From assembly GCA_031119475.1 (NCBI GenBank), contig JAVHXV010000009.1:64881-128880 (forward strand): a stretch of 64,000 nucleotides of DNA, in the 5' to 3' direction. Made by a program: the position numbers and the translations under genes. This document shows positions 28,853 to 37,793 of this stretch, one piece after another (within the stretch, counting starts at the first letter, position 1; every line of letters starts with the position of its first letter). This DNA is from Pedobacter sp. (GTDB taxonomy: Bacteria > Bacteroidota > Bacteroidia > Sphingobacteriales > Sphingobacteriaceae). The notes under the pieces were generated by a model, which did no database searches, had not been told where the DNA came from, and worked only from the letters and a program-made list of their open reading frames with translations.

Positions 28853-29164
28853 GATAAATAGACAATTTGATAAAGTTGATTGTTTTTGATTTAAAAATTA
28901 AAATTTAAGTCAAAAAACAATTATTATTTGATTTTTTATGCCAAAAAAACACAATTCATTCTAAAATACTATAATTGTTGACTGCTTTTATATGATTTAA
29001 GCATTATATATGGGAAATTTACCCTATTAATTCTTATAAATATTGTTTTTTTAGATAAATAAATCCTATATTTTAATTTTTTATTAAAATAATTAGATGT
29101 TTTTTGAAAAATTATCTATAGTTTTAGCTTATAAATCAAAAAATAAACTAAAAAATTAAAAATT
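28853..29164. other. AT-rich divergent promoter region
   Basis: A very AT-rich 312-nt gap between the SRPBCC gene and amt. No ORF, clear TAnnTTTG box with a spaced -33, hairpin terminator or repeat stands out. It must hold promoters for both genes, and any nitrogen-responsive site is not recognisable by eye. Confidence 0.4.
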
Positions 29165-30532
29165 ATGGGTAAAATTTTAATTAAACAGTACGCACCTTTC
29201 GTAATTTTAATGATAGTTGCTGTTTTTGCACTATTTATTCCTTTAGTCCCCAATTTCGATGAAGGGAAATATAGTGCTGCCGACATTTCATTTATGTTGG
29301 TCGCTGCAGCACTAGTCTTTCTGATGACGCCTGGACTGGCATTTTTTTATGGTGGAATGGTCCATCGCAAGAACGTCCTATCGACCATGATCAAAAGTGT
29401 GGTCGCTGCCGGTGTAATCACGGTACTCTGGATTGTTGTCGGCTTTAGCCTTGCATTTGGAAAATCGATCAACGGTTTTATTGGAGATCCCACAACATAT
29501 TTCTTTTTTCAGGGCGTAAACTCTGGCCCTGCATGGTCATTGGCCGCCACAATCCCACTTTCATTATTTGCTGTTTTCCAATTGATGTTCGCGATCATTA
29601 CGCCCGGGCTGGTTGTTGGTGCTGTAGCAGAGCGTATCCGCTTTACTTCCTATATTCTATTTATCGTTCTTTTTGCCCTCTTTGTGTATTCGCCCCTGGC
29701 GCATTGGACATGGCATCCAGAAGGCTTCTTGTTTAAATTGGGAGTGCTCGATTTTGCTGGCGGAACCGTGGTACACATTTCTGCCGGTATGGCTGCGCTT
29801 GCCGGTGCATTGGTTTTAAAACGGAGAAAATCGCATCTGGAGCATAAGGAAGTTCCTCCTGCCAATATTCCTTATGTGCTGATCGGTACAGGCCTGCTTT
29901 GGTTTGGTTGGTTTGGCTTTAACGCAGGATCAGCTGTAGGGGCAAGTAGTTTGGCAGTATCGTCTTTCATCACCACCAATACCGCTGCTGGCGCCGCAGG
30001 TCTTTCCTGGATGTTCTTTGATGTGGCACGGGGCAAAAAACCTTCTGTACTTGGATTTTGTATCGGTGCGGTAGTGGGCCTCGTAGCCATTACGCCGGGC
30101 GCTGGTTTTGTGAGCATCCCATCTAGTATTTTTATTGGTGCGTTTGCAGCTGTCATCTCTAACCTTGTGGTGGCATGGAAACAAAAGACCAGCTTAGATG
30201 ATACGCTTGACGTGTTCCCTTGCCATGGTGTAGGTGGTATTGTGGGAATGTTGCTCACAGGTGTTTTTGCAACAAAAACTGTAAATGCTGCGGGTGCCGA
30301 TGGCCTGCTCTATGGAGGTGCTGATTTCTTCCTCAAACAACTAGCAGGTGCGGCAATCGTCATCGTTTTCAGCTTCGTGATGTCGTTTATCATCTTCAAA
30401 TTGGTAAACCTGGTCCAGCCAATCCGTGTATCTTCTGAAGAAGAGGAAGAAGGACTTGATGCCAGTCAGCACGACGAAAAATATGTTCAAGGTACTTTGA
30501 TCGTCTCTGGACAGGAAGTTCCGAACGTTTGA
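29165..30532 (+). CDS. amt: Ammonium transporter
   Basis: A 455-residue Amt/MEP channel with 11 helices. It conducts ammonium and carries the family signatures FFYGGMVHRKNVLSTM near the N-terminus, the two pore-histidine regions (FAGGTVVHISAGMAALAGA; FPCHGVGGIVGML) and a cytosolic acidic tail (SSEEEEEGLDASQHDEKY). No PII (glnK) gene is adjacent. A porin gene follows 96 nt downstream, suggesting coupled passage through the outer membrane. Confidence 0.93.
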   Translation: MGKILIKQYAPFVILMIVAVFALFIPLVPNFDEGKYSAADISFMLVAAALVFLMTPGLAFFYGGMVHRKNVLSTMIKSVVAAGVITVLWIVVGFSLAFGKSINGFIGDPTTYFFFQGVNSGPAWSLAATIPLSLFAVFQLMFAIITPGLVVGAVAERIRFTSYILFIVLFALFVYSPLAHWTWHPEGFLFKLGVLDFAGGTVVHISAGMAALAGALVLKRRKSHLEHKEVPPANIPYVLIGTGLLWFGWFGFNAGSAVGASSLAVSSFITTNTAAGAAGLSWMFFDVARGKKPSVLGFCIGAVVGLVAITPGAGFVSIPSSIFIGAFAAVISNLVVAWKQKTSLDDTLDVFPCHGVGGIVGMLLTGVFATKTVNAAGADGLLYGGADFFLKQLAGAAIVIVFSFVMSFIIFKLVNLVQPIRVSSEEEEEGLDASQHDEKYVQGTLIVSGQEVPNV

Positions 30533-30628
30533 TTTTAAAACTGGTTGGGCCATGTTTGCGGCTCGACCAGTTTATCCATCCTCCACAAAAAAATAACCGG
30601 TTTTAGATTTACGCTTCATTTTAAAAAC

Positions 30629-31675
30629 ATGAAAAAACTCAAATTTACCCTGTCGATCATGGCCCTTGGCCTAACTGTCAACACCTTCGCCCAAGAAACC
30701 AGTTCCCCCTTGCAGATTTCGGGTTCGGTAGACACTTATTTTAAATACGATCTGGCAAAAGCACCAAACATCAAAACCTACTTCGATAACGAGCAAAATT
30801 CGATTTCCCTGGGGATGATCGATCTGGCGCTAAAAAAAACAACAGGAAAGGCATCTTTTGTTGGCGAACTTTCATTTGGGCCCCGCGGACAATCGCAATC
30901 TATCCCCAATGCTGCCGGGGCTTATGATGAGACGACCAATAGCTTCCATATCCAGAATTTGTATGTAAGCTATGCATTTACGGATAAATTTAGCATGACA
31001 GCCGGTTACATGGGGACTTTCATCGGATATGAAGTGATCTCGCCAGCAGCCAACTTCAATTACTCTACTTCTTATCTCTTTGGTAGCGGGCCGTTCCAGA
31101 ATGCAGGAATCAAGGCGAGCTATCTGTTTTCGGAAAAAGTGAGCCTAATGGCAGGACTGTTCAATGACTGGAATGTATATCAGGATTTTAATGGGATCTC
31201 ACATGTGGGTGCCCAATTAACCGTGACTCCGGTAACAGGATGGACAGCCTATCTGAACGTACTTTCTGGTCGCTCGGCCGGTGCTGCCGGAACGGGAACA
31301 ATCTTTGACCTTACCACTGCCTATCAGATTACCGACGATTTTAAATTGGGGCTGAATGCTGCAGATTATACCGTGTCTAATGATAATGGTGGCTATACCG
31401 GTGTTGCGCTCTACCCGCAATATTCGGTGACCAAGGCTGTGGCATTAGGATTGAGGGGAGAATATTTCAATTATAAAGGTGTAGCTACGGCCAGCGATGC
31501 CAGTGTTACCGCACTCACCTTTTCGGCCAACATAAAATCTGGTGGATTGACATTGATTCCTGAATTCCGGTTCGACAACGATAAGGACCTGACCCAGGGA
31601 TTTGTAAAATCAGACCTGACCACCCTGACCAAATCTGCCTCACAATTCTCGATGGCACTTGTCTATGCTTTTTAA
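30629..31675 (+). CDS. Outer-membrane beta-barrel porin next to amt
   Basis: A 348-residue protein with a signal peptide (MKKLKFTLSIMALGLTVNTFAQ) followed by amphipathic strands and a C-terminal aromatic end (FSMALVYAF). It is of the Bacteroidota outer-membrane porin type often found beside Amt. The start at 30629 is chosen because it begins the signal peptide; the longer frame from 30545 is not signal-like. It ends just before a strong terminator. Confidence 0.82.
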   Translation: MKKLKFTLSIMALGLTVNTFAQETSSPLQISGSVDTYFKYDLAKAPNIKTYFDNEQNSISLGMIDLALKKTTGKASFVGELSFGPRGQSQSIPNAAGAYDETTNSFHIQNLYVSYAFTDKFSMTAGYMGTFIGYEVISPAANFNYSTSYLFGSGPFQNAGIKASYLFSEKVSLMAGLFNDWNVYQDFNGISHVGAQLTVTPVTGWTAYLNVLSGRSAGAAGTGTIFDLTTAYQITDDFKLGLNAADYTVSNDNGGYTGVALYPQYSVTKAVALGLRGEYFNYKGVATASDASVTALTFSANIKSGGLTLIPEFRFDNDKDLTQGFVKSDLTTLTKSASQFSMALVYAF

Positions 31676-31692
31676 TCCATCAAATTTATACG

Positions 31693-31720
31693 AATGCCCC
31701 TTAAATGGGGCATTTTTTTT
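31693..31720 (+). terminator. Terminator after the porin, abutting the next start codon
   Basis: ATGCCCC (31694-31700) pairs with GGGGCAT (31707-31713) and is followed by eight T residues. Only 6 nt separate the T-run from the ATG of the DUF4468 gene. Confidence 0.9.
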
Positions 31721-31726
31721 ACCGAT

Positions 31727-32311
31727 ATGAAATTCTGTATTTTAGTGTTTTGCTTATTGAGCAGTACGGTGCTATCAAAAGCACAACAGGATACTGTATT
31801 GCCAATTGATGAACAGGGTAAATTAATCTATTACGAGCTGGTGCATACTGACCAGGTTTCAAAGGATTCCCTAAAAAATAGGGCGGTACGCTTTTTGAAT
31901 AAAAAAGATACTGGCCTCAAATTAAAATCTGTACTTGGCGATACTGCAACGGAGGCTTCTGGGAAGTTTGTGATCAGTAAGACGCTATTGGTCATGTCGC
32001 ATCCTTCGGGAGAGGTATTGTACCAGTTCCATGTGGAATATAAAGAAGGAAAATATCGGTTTTGGATGACGAATTTTCTTTTTATTCCCTACCAACGTGA
32101 CCGATATGGAAATTTTGTGGCAGCAAGTTCTGTTGGAATGCCGCTTGAAAATATGCCTGGCAAGCTCAATGCCTCACAGTGGAAAGAATATCAGGTCCAG
32201 GCAACTGCATCTGCCAAACAAATGGCCCAAAAATTTAAACTGGCGATGGAAAATCAGGTTCAGCCTACCACAGTTCCGGCAGCAACCAAAATCGTGAAGA
32301 AGAGCTGGTAG
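31727..32311 (+). CDS. DUF4468 (TBP-like fold) secreted protein
   Basis: A 194-residue exported protein with a signal peptide (MKFCILVFCLLSSTVLSKAQ) followed by the DUF4468 pattern (GKLIYYELVHTDQVSKDSL, NRAVRFL, WMTNFLFIPYQRDRYGNF). The function of the family is unknown. The ATG at 31694 lies inside the porin terminator and would add 11 non-signal residues, so 31727 is preferred. With the terminator 6 nt upstream, expression may depend on read-through or on a promoter overlapping the hairpin. Confidence 0.8.
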   Translation: MKFCILVFCLLSSTVLSKAQQDTVLPIDEQGKLIYYELVHTDQVSKDSLKNRAVRFLNKKDTGLKLKSVLGDTATEASGKFVISKTLLVMSHPSGEVLYQFHVEYKEGKYRFWMTNFLFIPYQRDRYGNFVAASSVGMPLENMPGKLNASQWKEYQVQATASAKQMAQKFKLAMENQVQPTTVPAATKIVKKSW

Positions 32312-32433
32312 GGCATTGTCGAGTCGTTTGTTGTCGAGTTGTTTAGGCCAGCTATCTAAACACCTCACCAGCTCAACACCTCATCAATTAACCAATTAAC
32401 CAATTAACCAGTTAACCAGTAACCAGTAACCAA
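32312..32433. repeat. AACCAATTAACC word tract
   Basis: The gap between convergent genes has GTCGAGTTGTTTAGG and CTCACCAGCTCAACACCTCA words, then five or more AACCAATTAACCAGTTAACC units ending at the YkuK-like stop codon. No terminator is visible. Confidence 0.6.
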
Positions 32434-32907
32434 TCAATGCACCATCTTATCTGCGCAGGTTGAGCTGGCAAAGGCTTCTGGTTTGGCTTTAAAAATAAAT
32501 CCCATGCTCAGGATATAGCCCATCGCGTCGTTCAGCGCTTTATTTGATTTAAACATTGGGTTGGTGTTGATGTCGGCATGAACTTCCAGGTCTACATCAT
32601 AGATATCCAATAGGTCACAGATGGAATAGGCCGTTTCGATGGATTTCTGCACTTCCAGCAACATTCTTTCCTTTATGCCCATTTGCTGCGTGGTTTTATC
32701 TTGCGCAATGTACATAAAACCGCCATGATGCTCCCTGAGTAGCACGATCACGGTCGCAAAGTCGGTAAACGAGCCTTTTACTTGAGAATCAGTGCCGATG
32801 CACACTTTTAACTTGTAGCCATTCCCGGTTTCCCTGATGATGGCATTTTCTACTTCGGCCAAGATGGAGGAGTGGATCACCTCACCGCTAAATTTCTTCC
32901 AGGTCAT
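32434..32907 (-). CDS. YkuK-family (DUF458) RNase H-like protein
   Basis: A 157-residue protein of the YkuK/DUF458 family, with an RNase H-like core (KVCIGTDSQVKG; FATVIVLLREHHGGFMYIA; VDLEVHADIN). The function is not established; nuclease activity is only suggested by the fold. The start MTWKKFSGEVIHSS is preferred. An ATG 13 codons earlier adds residues outside the family core. Confidence 0.82.
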   Translation of the reverse strand: MTWKKFSGEVIHSSILAEVENAIIRETGNGYKLKVCIGTDSQVKGSFTDFATVIVLLREHHGGFMYIAQDKTTQQMGIKERMLLEVQKSIETAYSICDLLDIYDVDLEVHADINTNPMFKSNKALNDAMGYILSMGFIFKAKPEAFASSTCADKMVH

Positions 32908-33075
32908 ACGTATTGTTCTTATGGTTAACACTATTTGCCATGGCAATTTTTGATGCTATGGACAAACCTGTACTCAGGTTTCCTAAAATTAACTGCTAGA
33001 TGTTAATATTACTTTACCTTAACGTAGTTTATTTGCTAACATTTTATTGGTTTTCAACAGGTTAGGGCAGCTCGC

Positions 33076-33198
33076 ATGGCGCAGGGAGCATGGCGTTTGG
33101 CGTTTGGCGTTTTGGCCATGCTACGCTTTATGCTTTCCGCTTTCCGCTTCACGCCTACCGCTTTCCGCTCCCTGCCCATCGATCCGCGTCGTTTTCCC
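33076..33198. repeat. TTTGGCGTTTGGCG / CGCTTTCCGCTTCACGC word tract
   Basis: The leader region of the helicase gene is made of GCGTTTGGCGTTTGGC words and then CTTTCCGCTTCACGCCTACCGC words. It stays open in several frames by composition only. Related tracts are at 51900-51970, 55015-55050 and 56355-56395. Confidence 0.65.
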
Positions 33199-33206
33199 TA
33201 TCTTTG
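33199..33206 (+). promoter_or_regulatory. -7 box of the DbpA-like helicase gene
   Basis: TATCTTTG lies 4 nt (CCAA) before ATG 33211, the same spacing as for bamD and the TIGR01212 gene. No clear TTTG is present at the -33 position. Confidence 0.6.
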
Positions 33207-33210
33207 CCAA

Positions 33211-34518
33211 ATGGTCCTTCAGCAAATTTTAGATCGTCTTCAGATCCAATCACTCAATCCGATGCAGGAAGCCGCCCTCGCTGCAACCATCAATGGGAAT
33301 GATATGGTCTTGTATGCGCCCACGGGCTCAGGAAAAACATTGGCTTTTTTGATCCCCATATTGCGCCGCCTTCAAGCAGATGTGCAAGGAGTGCAGTGCC
33401 TTATTTTAGTGCCTTCGCGTGAATTGGCCCTTCAGATCGCGACTGTCTTTAAACAAATGTCATCTGGTTTCAAAGTTACCTGCTGTTATGGTGGGCATCC
33501 TGTGAAGACTGAAAAAAATGACCTCACGGAAGCTCCAGCGGTGCTAATTGGAACGCCGGGAAGGATTGCCTATCATTTGCGCCATCAGCATTTTGATCAG
33601 TTGGGCATTACTTCTTTAGTGCTGGATGAATTTGATAAATCGTTAGAGTTTGGCTTCACACAAGATATGTCCATGATTATTGGAACGCTCTTATCCTTAA
33701 GGCAGCGCATTTTGACTTCGGCCACTGCAATGGAAGAAATACCAGCCTTTACTGGCCTTGACCAGCCTGTTTCGGTTGATTTTTTGAAACTGGCAGCGGT
33801 TGTACCAGATCTTAAATTAAAGAAAATAGCGACTACTGCAGAAGATAAACTAGAAACCTTGCTACAGCTGATCTGCAAGATCGGAGACCATAGCACACTG
33901 ATTTTTTGTAACCATCGGGAAACAGTAGACCGCATCAGCGACCTTTTGATTGATAAAAACCTGATCCATGATATTTTTCACGGGGGAATGGAGCAGGATG
34001 AAAGAGAACGTGCTTTGATCAAATTCAGGAATGGAAGCGTTAAAATCCTGATTACAACGGACCTGGCCGCACGTGGATTGGATATCCCCGAAGTTGAATT
34101 CATTGTCCATTACCAGTTGCCCTATACCGCAGATGCTTTCTTGCACCGCAATGGCCGTACCGCAAGGATGAATGCCAAAGGAACCGTTTATCTCATGATC
34201 GCCAACGACGAGCATTTTCCGTTTCTATCTGATGATCTGGAAACAGAAACCTTAAAAGGGCCATTTCACCTACCTCCAGATAGCAGCTGGCAGACCTTAT
34301 ACATTGGTGCCGGCAAGAAAGATAAGATCAATAAGATAGATATTGTTGGATTTCTGCTCAAAAAGGGCGGCCTAAATAAAGATGAAGTCGGTCTGATCGT
34401 GGTCAAGGACCAGCAATCCTATGTAGCCATCAAAAGGAGCATGATACCAAAAGTGATTTCCAGATTAACGAACGAAAAAATAAAGAATAAGAAGGTTAAA
34501 ATCGAAGCGGCACTTTAA
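33211..34518 (+). CDS. DbpA-like DEAD-box RNA helicase (DEFD variant)
   Basis: A 435-residue RNA helicase: Q-motif region (SLNPMQEAAL), motif I APTGSGKT, motif II DEFD instead of DEAD, motif III SAT, and motif VI HRNGRTAR. A DbpA-type RNA-binding domain follows at the C-terminus (KKDKINKIDIVGFLLKKGGL). This suggests a ribosome-assembly role by family analogy. The longer frame from 33076 runs through a repeat tract and over the promoter, so ATG 33211 is the start. Confidence 0.87.
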   Translation: MVLQQILDRLQIQSLNPMQEAALAATINGNDMVLYAPTGSGKTLAFLIPILRRLQADVQGVQCLILVPSRELALQIATVFKQMSSGFKVTCCYGGHPVKTEKNDLTEAPAVLIGTPGRIAYHLRHQHFDQLGITSLVLDEFDKSLEFGFTQDMSMIIGTLLSLRQRILTSATAMEEIPAFTGLDQPVSVDFLKLAAVVPDLKLKKIATTAEDKLETLLQLICKIGDHSTLIFCNHRETVDRISDLLIDKNLIHDIFHGGMEQDERERALIKFRNGSVKILITTDLAARGLDIPEVEFIVHYQLPYTADAFLHRNGRTARMNAKGTVYLMIANDEHFPFLSDDLETETLKGPFHLPPDSSWQTLYIGAGKKDKINKIDIVGFLLKKGGLNKDEVGLIVVKDQQSYVAIKRSMIPKVISRLTNEKIKNKKVKIEAAL

Positions 34519-34714
<196 letters not shown>

Positions 34715-34945
34715 ATGAGCAACAACGATATCATGAAAAAATTAAGGGTGGCCCTTTCATTGAATACAGATCAGATTATAGAAATCTGTAAATTGGTGAA
34801 TTTTACGGTAACCAAAAGTGAACTTGGGGATATTTTCCGTAATGATGAACATCCAAATTTTAAGAAATGTGGAGATCAGATATTGAGGAACTTTTTGAAT
34901 GGACTGGTCATCTATAAACGCGGCCCGAGGGAAGAGAAGAAATAA
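34715..34945 (+). CDS. DUF1456 (YehS-like) protein, single repeat
   Basis: A 76-residue protein matching one DUF1456 repeat (NDIMKKLRVALSL...IIEICKLVNFTVTKSELGDIFRNDEHPNF...LRNFLNGLVIYKRG). The classical YehS protein has two such repeats, so this is a half-length form. The function is unknown. It is convergent with the receiver protein gene at 34963. Confidence 0.75.
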   Translation: MSNNDIMKKLRVALSLNTDQIIEICKLVNFTVTKSELGDIFRNDEHPNFKKCGDQILRNFLNGLVIYKRGPREEKK

Positions 34946-34962
34946 GCTGATTGGCAGACTTT

Positions 34963-35352
34963 CTAATTGATATCATAATGCGATGGGCTTTTGTAATTGA
35001 CCAATCTTTCGATCTTCTCTAAAAGTACCTCCATTTTAAACGGCTTGGACATGAAATCGTCGGGAGCACATTCCATATCCTGTACTTCCTTGATGTCATA
35101 TAATCCAGACATCATCAAAATAGGGATATTTTTGGTGTCGACATGACATTTGATCTGGCTACAGATTACCCGGCCATCAATTTTTCCCAGCACCACATCC
35201 AATAAAATCAGGTCTGGCTTAAACTCATCTATCCGTTTAAAAACTTCTTCTGCATCGTTTAAAGGCTCAACATCATAACCTCCAATTTCCAAGATAAGCT
35301 GGATGGTTTCCAGTACATCGTCATCGTCATCTACAACAAGGATTTTCTTCAT
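34963..35352 (-). CDS. Stand-alone response-regulator receiver
   Basis: A 129-residue CheY-like receiver without an output domain. The acidic pocket (DDDDD at 8-12), phosphorylation site Asp52 (LILLDVVLG), Ser/Thr position (MMSG) and Lys in MSKPF are all present. No histidine kinase is adjacent, so its partner is unknown. It is divergent from the GbsR-type regulator gene. Confidence 0.88.
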   Translation of the reverse strand: MKKILVVDDDDDVLETIQLILEIGGYDVEPLNDAEEVFKRIDEFKPDLILLDVVLGKIDGRVICSQIKCHVDTKNIPILMMSGLYDIKEVQDMECAPDDFMSKPFKMEVLLEKIERLVNYKSPSHYDIN

Positions 35353-35444
35353 AACCGCAAATATATAAGATTGTATGTATCTTATAACAATAAAAACCCC
35401 ATACAGTTTAGGTTATTATTATTATATCGGAGGATGATATATAT

Positions 35445-35468
35445 AACTTTCAAAAATATTTGAAAGTT
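35445..35468. promoter_or_regulatory. Dyad operator candidate for the GbsR-type regulator
   Basis: Perfect inverted repeat: AACTTTCAAA (35445-35454), AATA spacer, TTTGAAAGTT (35459-35468). The right arm contains the -33 TTTG of the downstream promoter. This suggests that a dimeric winged-helix regulator bound here would block its own promoter. Confidence 0.6.
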
Positions 35469-35490
35469 TGAAAACTTATATTTACATTTG
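35459..35490 (+). promoter_or_regulatory. Promoter of the gbsR-like operon, leaderless type
   Basis: TTTG at 35459-35462, a 20-nt spacer and TACATTTG at 35483-35490, with ATG 35494 only 3 nt downstream. Confidence 0.75.
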
Positions 35491-35493
35491 GAT

Positions 35494-35997
35494 ATGAAAT
35501 TCAGTGAGGCAAAAAATAAGTTTGTACAGACCTGGGGCGCATTGGGTTCACAATGGGGCATCAATAAGACGATGGCGCAGATCCATGCTTTTCTGATGGT
35601 GTCTGCCGAACCGGTTTCGATGGAGGAAATTATGGAGGAGCTTCAGATTTCGCGGGGCAATGCAAGCATGAACCTACGCGCATTGATGGACTGGGGCATT
35701 GTGTACAAGGAATTTAAGCAGGGAGAGCGCCGAGAATTTTTTATTGCTGAAAAAGACTTGGATGAACTTGCCACCAAAATTGCACGCGAACGCAGCAAAC
35801 GTGAAATCAAACCTGCACTAAAAGTTCTAAGAGAGGTTTCGGCCATCCAGGATGACAAGACTAAGGAAGCCAAACATTTTATTGAACAGACAAAAAAACT
35901 ACATGATTTCGTGTCAAAAGCAGATCAGATGATCGATAAAGTAACCGAATATAAAGACAATTGGTTGGCCAGGATGATCATGAAGATGATGGGCTAA
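35494..35997 (+). CDS. GbsR/MarR-family winged-helix regulator
   Basis: A 167-residue regulator: winged helix with recognition region EEIMEELQISRGNASMNLRALMDWGIV, followed by a long C-terminal helical segment for dimerisation. It belongs to the GbsR (osmolyte/choline-type) branch of MarR-like proteins. A TTG at 35488 would extend the frame but is the end of the -7 box, so ATG 35494 is taken. It heads a unit with two membrane proteins and an SDR protein, and probably represses it through the dyad at 35445. Confidence 0.85.
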   Translation: MKFSEAKNKFVQTWGALGSQWGINKTMAQIHAFLMVSAEPVSMEEIMEELQISRGNASMNLRALMDWGIVYKEFKQGERREFFIAEKDLDELATKIARERSKREIKPALKVLREVSAIQDDKTKEAKHFIEQTKKLHDFVSKADQMIDKVTEYKDNWLARMIMKMMG

Positions 35998-36061
35998 AAA
36001 AATTTGATCCTAAATTTCAATATTTTCTGAAAATACAGTACATACAATAACATAAAGAATC

Positions 36062-36415
36062 ATGAACTATAACCTCTTTGGGTATATCATTTTTATAGCC
36101 TGCATCGTGATCATCATTAAATATGTGGGCCAAATCTGCTACCGGAATGGGAATGTTTTTGTTGCTGAACTTATTCCAGACCACTTGCAACTTTGCCAGC
36201 AGATCAATAAAGTTTTGTTGGTGGGCTATTATCTGGTCAATGTGGGCTATGCCACCATGACCCTGGTCGATTGGGAAACCATCCGTTCAGTGCCACAATT
36301 GGTGGAGGTAATTGCTGCAAGGATGGCAATCATCATCAGCATCTTGGCCATTTTACATTACCTCAACATTTATGTGCTCACTACTCAAGTCCAAAAATTA
36401 ATCAAAACACTTTAA
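36062..36415 (+). CDS. Small membrane protein A (paralog of the next gene)
   Basis: A 117-residue protein with three hydrophobic segments (about 5-22, 50-68, 80-105). It shares a pattern with the next protein: (I/T)NK-L---G(Y/F)YL-N(V/L)G(Y/F)A-M-L, then a final membrane helix. I recognise no named family. It lies 64 nt after the GbsR-type gene and 11 nt before its paralog, consistent with a regulated membrane complex. Confidence 0.65.
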   Translation: MNYNLFGYIIFIACIVIIIKYVGQICYRNGNVFVAELIPDHLQLCQQINKVLLVGYYLVNVGYATMTLVDWETIRSVPQLVEVIAARMAIIISILAILHYLNIYVLTTQVQKLIKTL

Positions 36416-36426
36416 ACAAATCAATC

Positions 36427-36828
36427 ATGGAAACTCAAACCATCCTGATCGGCTACACGATCTATCTCCCAATCGCCCTCATCCTTACCCTGTATGTATC
36501 AAAAACACTTTTTAAAAACAGCAAGATCTATATGCTGGATATTTTTAAGGGGCGCGAAGAAATCGCTTTTGCAACGAACAAGCTTTTTGAAACTGGATTT
36601 TACCTGCTCAATCTGGGTTTTGCCCTCATGATCTTAAAGATGAGCATGTATGTGAAGACCTATCAAGATCTGGTGGAAGCACTAAGCTACAAGATCGGCG
36701 GATTTTCAATTTATCTGGGGATCATGCTCTTTTTTAATCTTTACCTTTTCTTTAGGGGAAAAAGAAAGGCTAATGCACCTCGTCCTCAACCACAACAGCC
36801 TTTGCCGCCGCATTTAATCGGACAATAG
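36427..36828 (+). CDS. Small membrane protein B (paralog of the previous gene)
   Basis: A 133-residue membrane protein resembling the preceding one (ATNKLFETGFYLLNLGFALMIL; SIYLGIMLFFNLYLFFR), with a Pro/Gln-rich cytoplasmic tail (PRPQPQQPLPPHLIGQ). The start METQTILIGY at 36427 follows the upstream stop by 11 nt; an ATG at 36271 lies inside the upstream gene. The function is unknown; a heteromeric complex with protein A is inference. Confidence 0.65.
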   Translation: METQTILIGYTIYLPIALILTLYVSKTLFKNSKIYMLDIFKGREEIAFATNKLFETGFYLLNLGFALMILKMSMYVKTYQDLVEALSYKIGGFSIYLGIMLFFNLYLFFRGKRKANAPRPQPQQPLPPHLIGQ

Positions 36829-36850
36829 GTTTACATTTAAAGCAAGACTT

Positions 36851-37750
36851 ATGAATCGAAAAATTGTTATTGCCGGTGGTACCGGATTTATCGGGAAATA
36901 TCTTTCTGAAAAATTTCAAGCTGATGGATATGAGGTTTTGGTCATTTCCAGGCAACCTGATCACATCCAATGGGATAATGAACCTGAAATGGTGGAGGCA
37001 CTTGAACAGGCAGAACTGTTGATCAACCTTGCCGGAAAATCTGTCAATTGCCGCTACGATAAAGAGAATAAAATGCAGATCCTAAAGTCAAGGACCGAAA
37101 CGACCACCGCCTTGGGGAATGCCATCCTTAAATGCAAACAACCACCTCAACTTTGGATCAATTCAAGTACGGCCACCATTTATCGCCATGCCGAAGATAG
37201 GCCAATGTCTGAAAGAAATGGAGAAATCGGCAGTGGTTTTTCGGTCAATGTGGCCAAGCGTTGGGAAGCGTCTTTTTTTAGCTTTGATTTCCCAAAAACC
37301 AGGCAGATTGCTTTGCGGATGGCTATTGTTTTGGGAAAGGGGGGCGGCGTAATGCAGCCATTGACCAACTTGGTAAGGTTTGGATTAGGGGGGAAGCAGG
37401 GCAGTGGAAACCAAATGTTCAGTTGGATCCATATCGATGACCTTTATCAGATGATCATTTTCTTACAGGAACACAAAGAACTCGATGGCATATTCAATTG
37501 TGCTTCACCTAATCCTGTTAGCAATCAGCAGCTTATGCAAACCTTTCGGCAAGTGATGGAGATGCCGATTGGGCTGCCCGCTCCAGCTTGGCTCTTAAGT
37601 ATCGGCGCGATCTTTATCAAAACAGAAACAGAACTGGTCCTAAAAAGCCGATGGGTTATTCCTGAAAGGTTGCAAGCGCAGGGATTTAACTTTAAGTTTC
37701 CGTTTATTAAAGAGGCGCTAGGTGATATTTTACGACTTACGAAGTCTTAA
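36851..37750 (+). CDS. TIGR01777-family NAD(P)-binding epimerase-like protein
   Basis: A 299-residue SDR-fold protein with the nucleotide loop GGTGFIG (8-14), the TIGR01777 SRT/SSTATIYRH region and the GSGNQMFSWIHIDDL block. It is YfcH/SulA-like with unknown substrate. The last codons and the stop lie inside a 36-bp perfect palindrome (37731-37766), so the C-terminus (RLTKS) is encoded by a dispersed repeat and may differ from that of relatives. Confidence 0.83.
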   Translation: MNRKIVIAGGTGFIGKYLSEKFQADGYEVLVISRQPDHIQWDNEPEMVEALEQAELLINLAGKSVNCRYDKENKMQILKSRTETTTALGNAILKCKQPPQLWINSSTATIYRHAEDRPMSERNGEIGSGFSVNVAKRWEASFFSFDFPKTRQIALRMAIVLGKGGGVMQPLTNLVRFGLGGKQGSGNQMFSWIHIDDLYQMIIFLQEHKELDGIFNCASPNPVSNQQLMQTFRQVMEMPIGLPAPAWLLSIGAIFIKTETELVLKSRWVIPERLQAQGFNFKFPFIKEALGDILRLTKS

Positions 37751-37766
37751 GACTTCGTAAGTCGTA
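37731..37766. repeat. Dispersed perfect palindrome, copy 2
   Basis: A 36-bp perfect palindrome: left arm TACGACTTACGAAGTCTT and its exact complement. The central 28 bp are identical to the copy after guaA. The TAA stop of the TIGR01777 gene sits at the centre. It separates this gene from convergent ettA. Confidence 0.88.
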
Positions 37767-37793
37767 ATTAACTGAACATCAGATTTTTATAAA

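Noticed and set aside
31694..31726. Upstream ATG for the DUF4468 gene
   Set aside because: It lies inside the porin terminator hairpin and adds residues before a good signal peptide.
33047..33302. ORFs upstream of and overlapping the helicase start
   Set aside because: They are read from GCGTTTGGCG word repeats and across the promoter box. The helicase family start is at 33211.
35488..35493. TTG start for the gbsR-like gene
   Set aside because: The TTG is the end of the TACATTTG promoter box; ATG 35494 begins the conserved protein.
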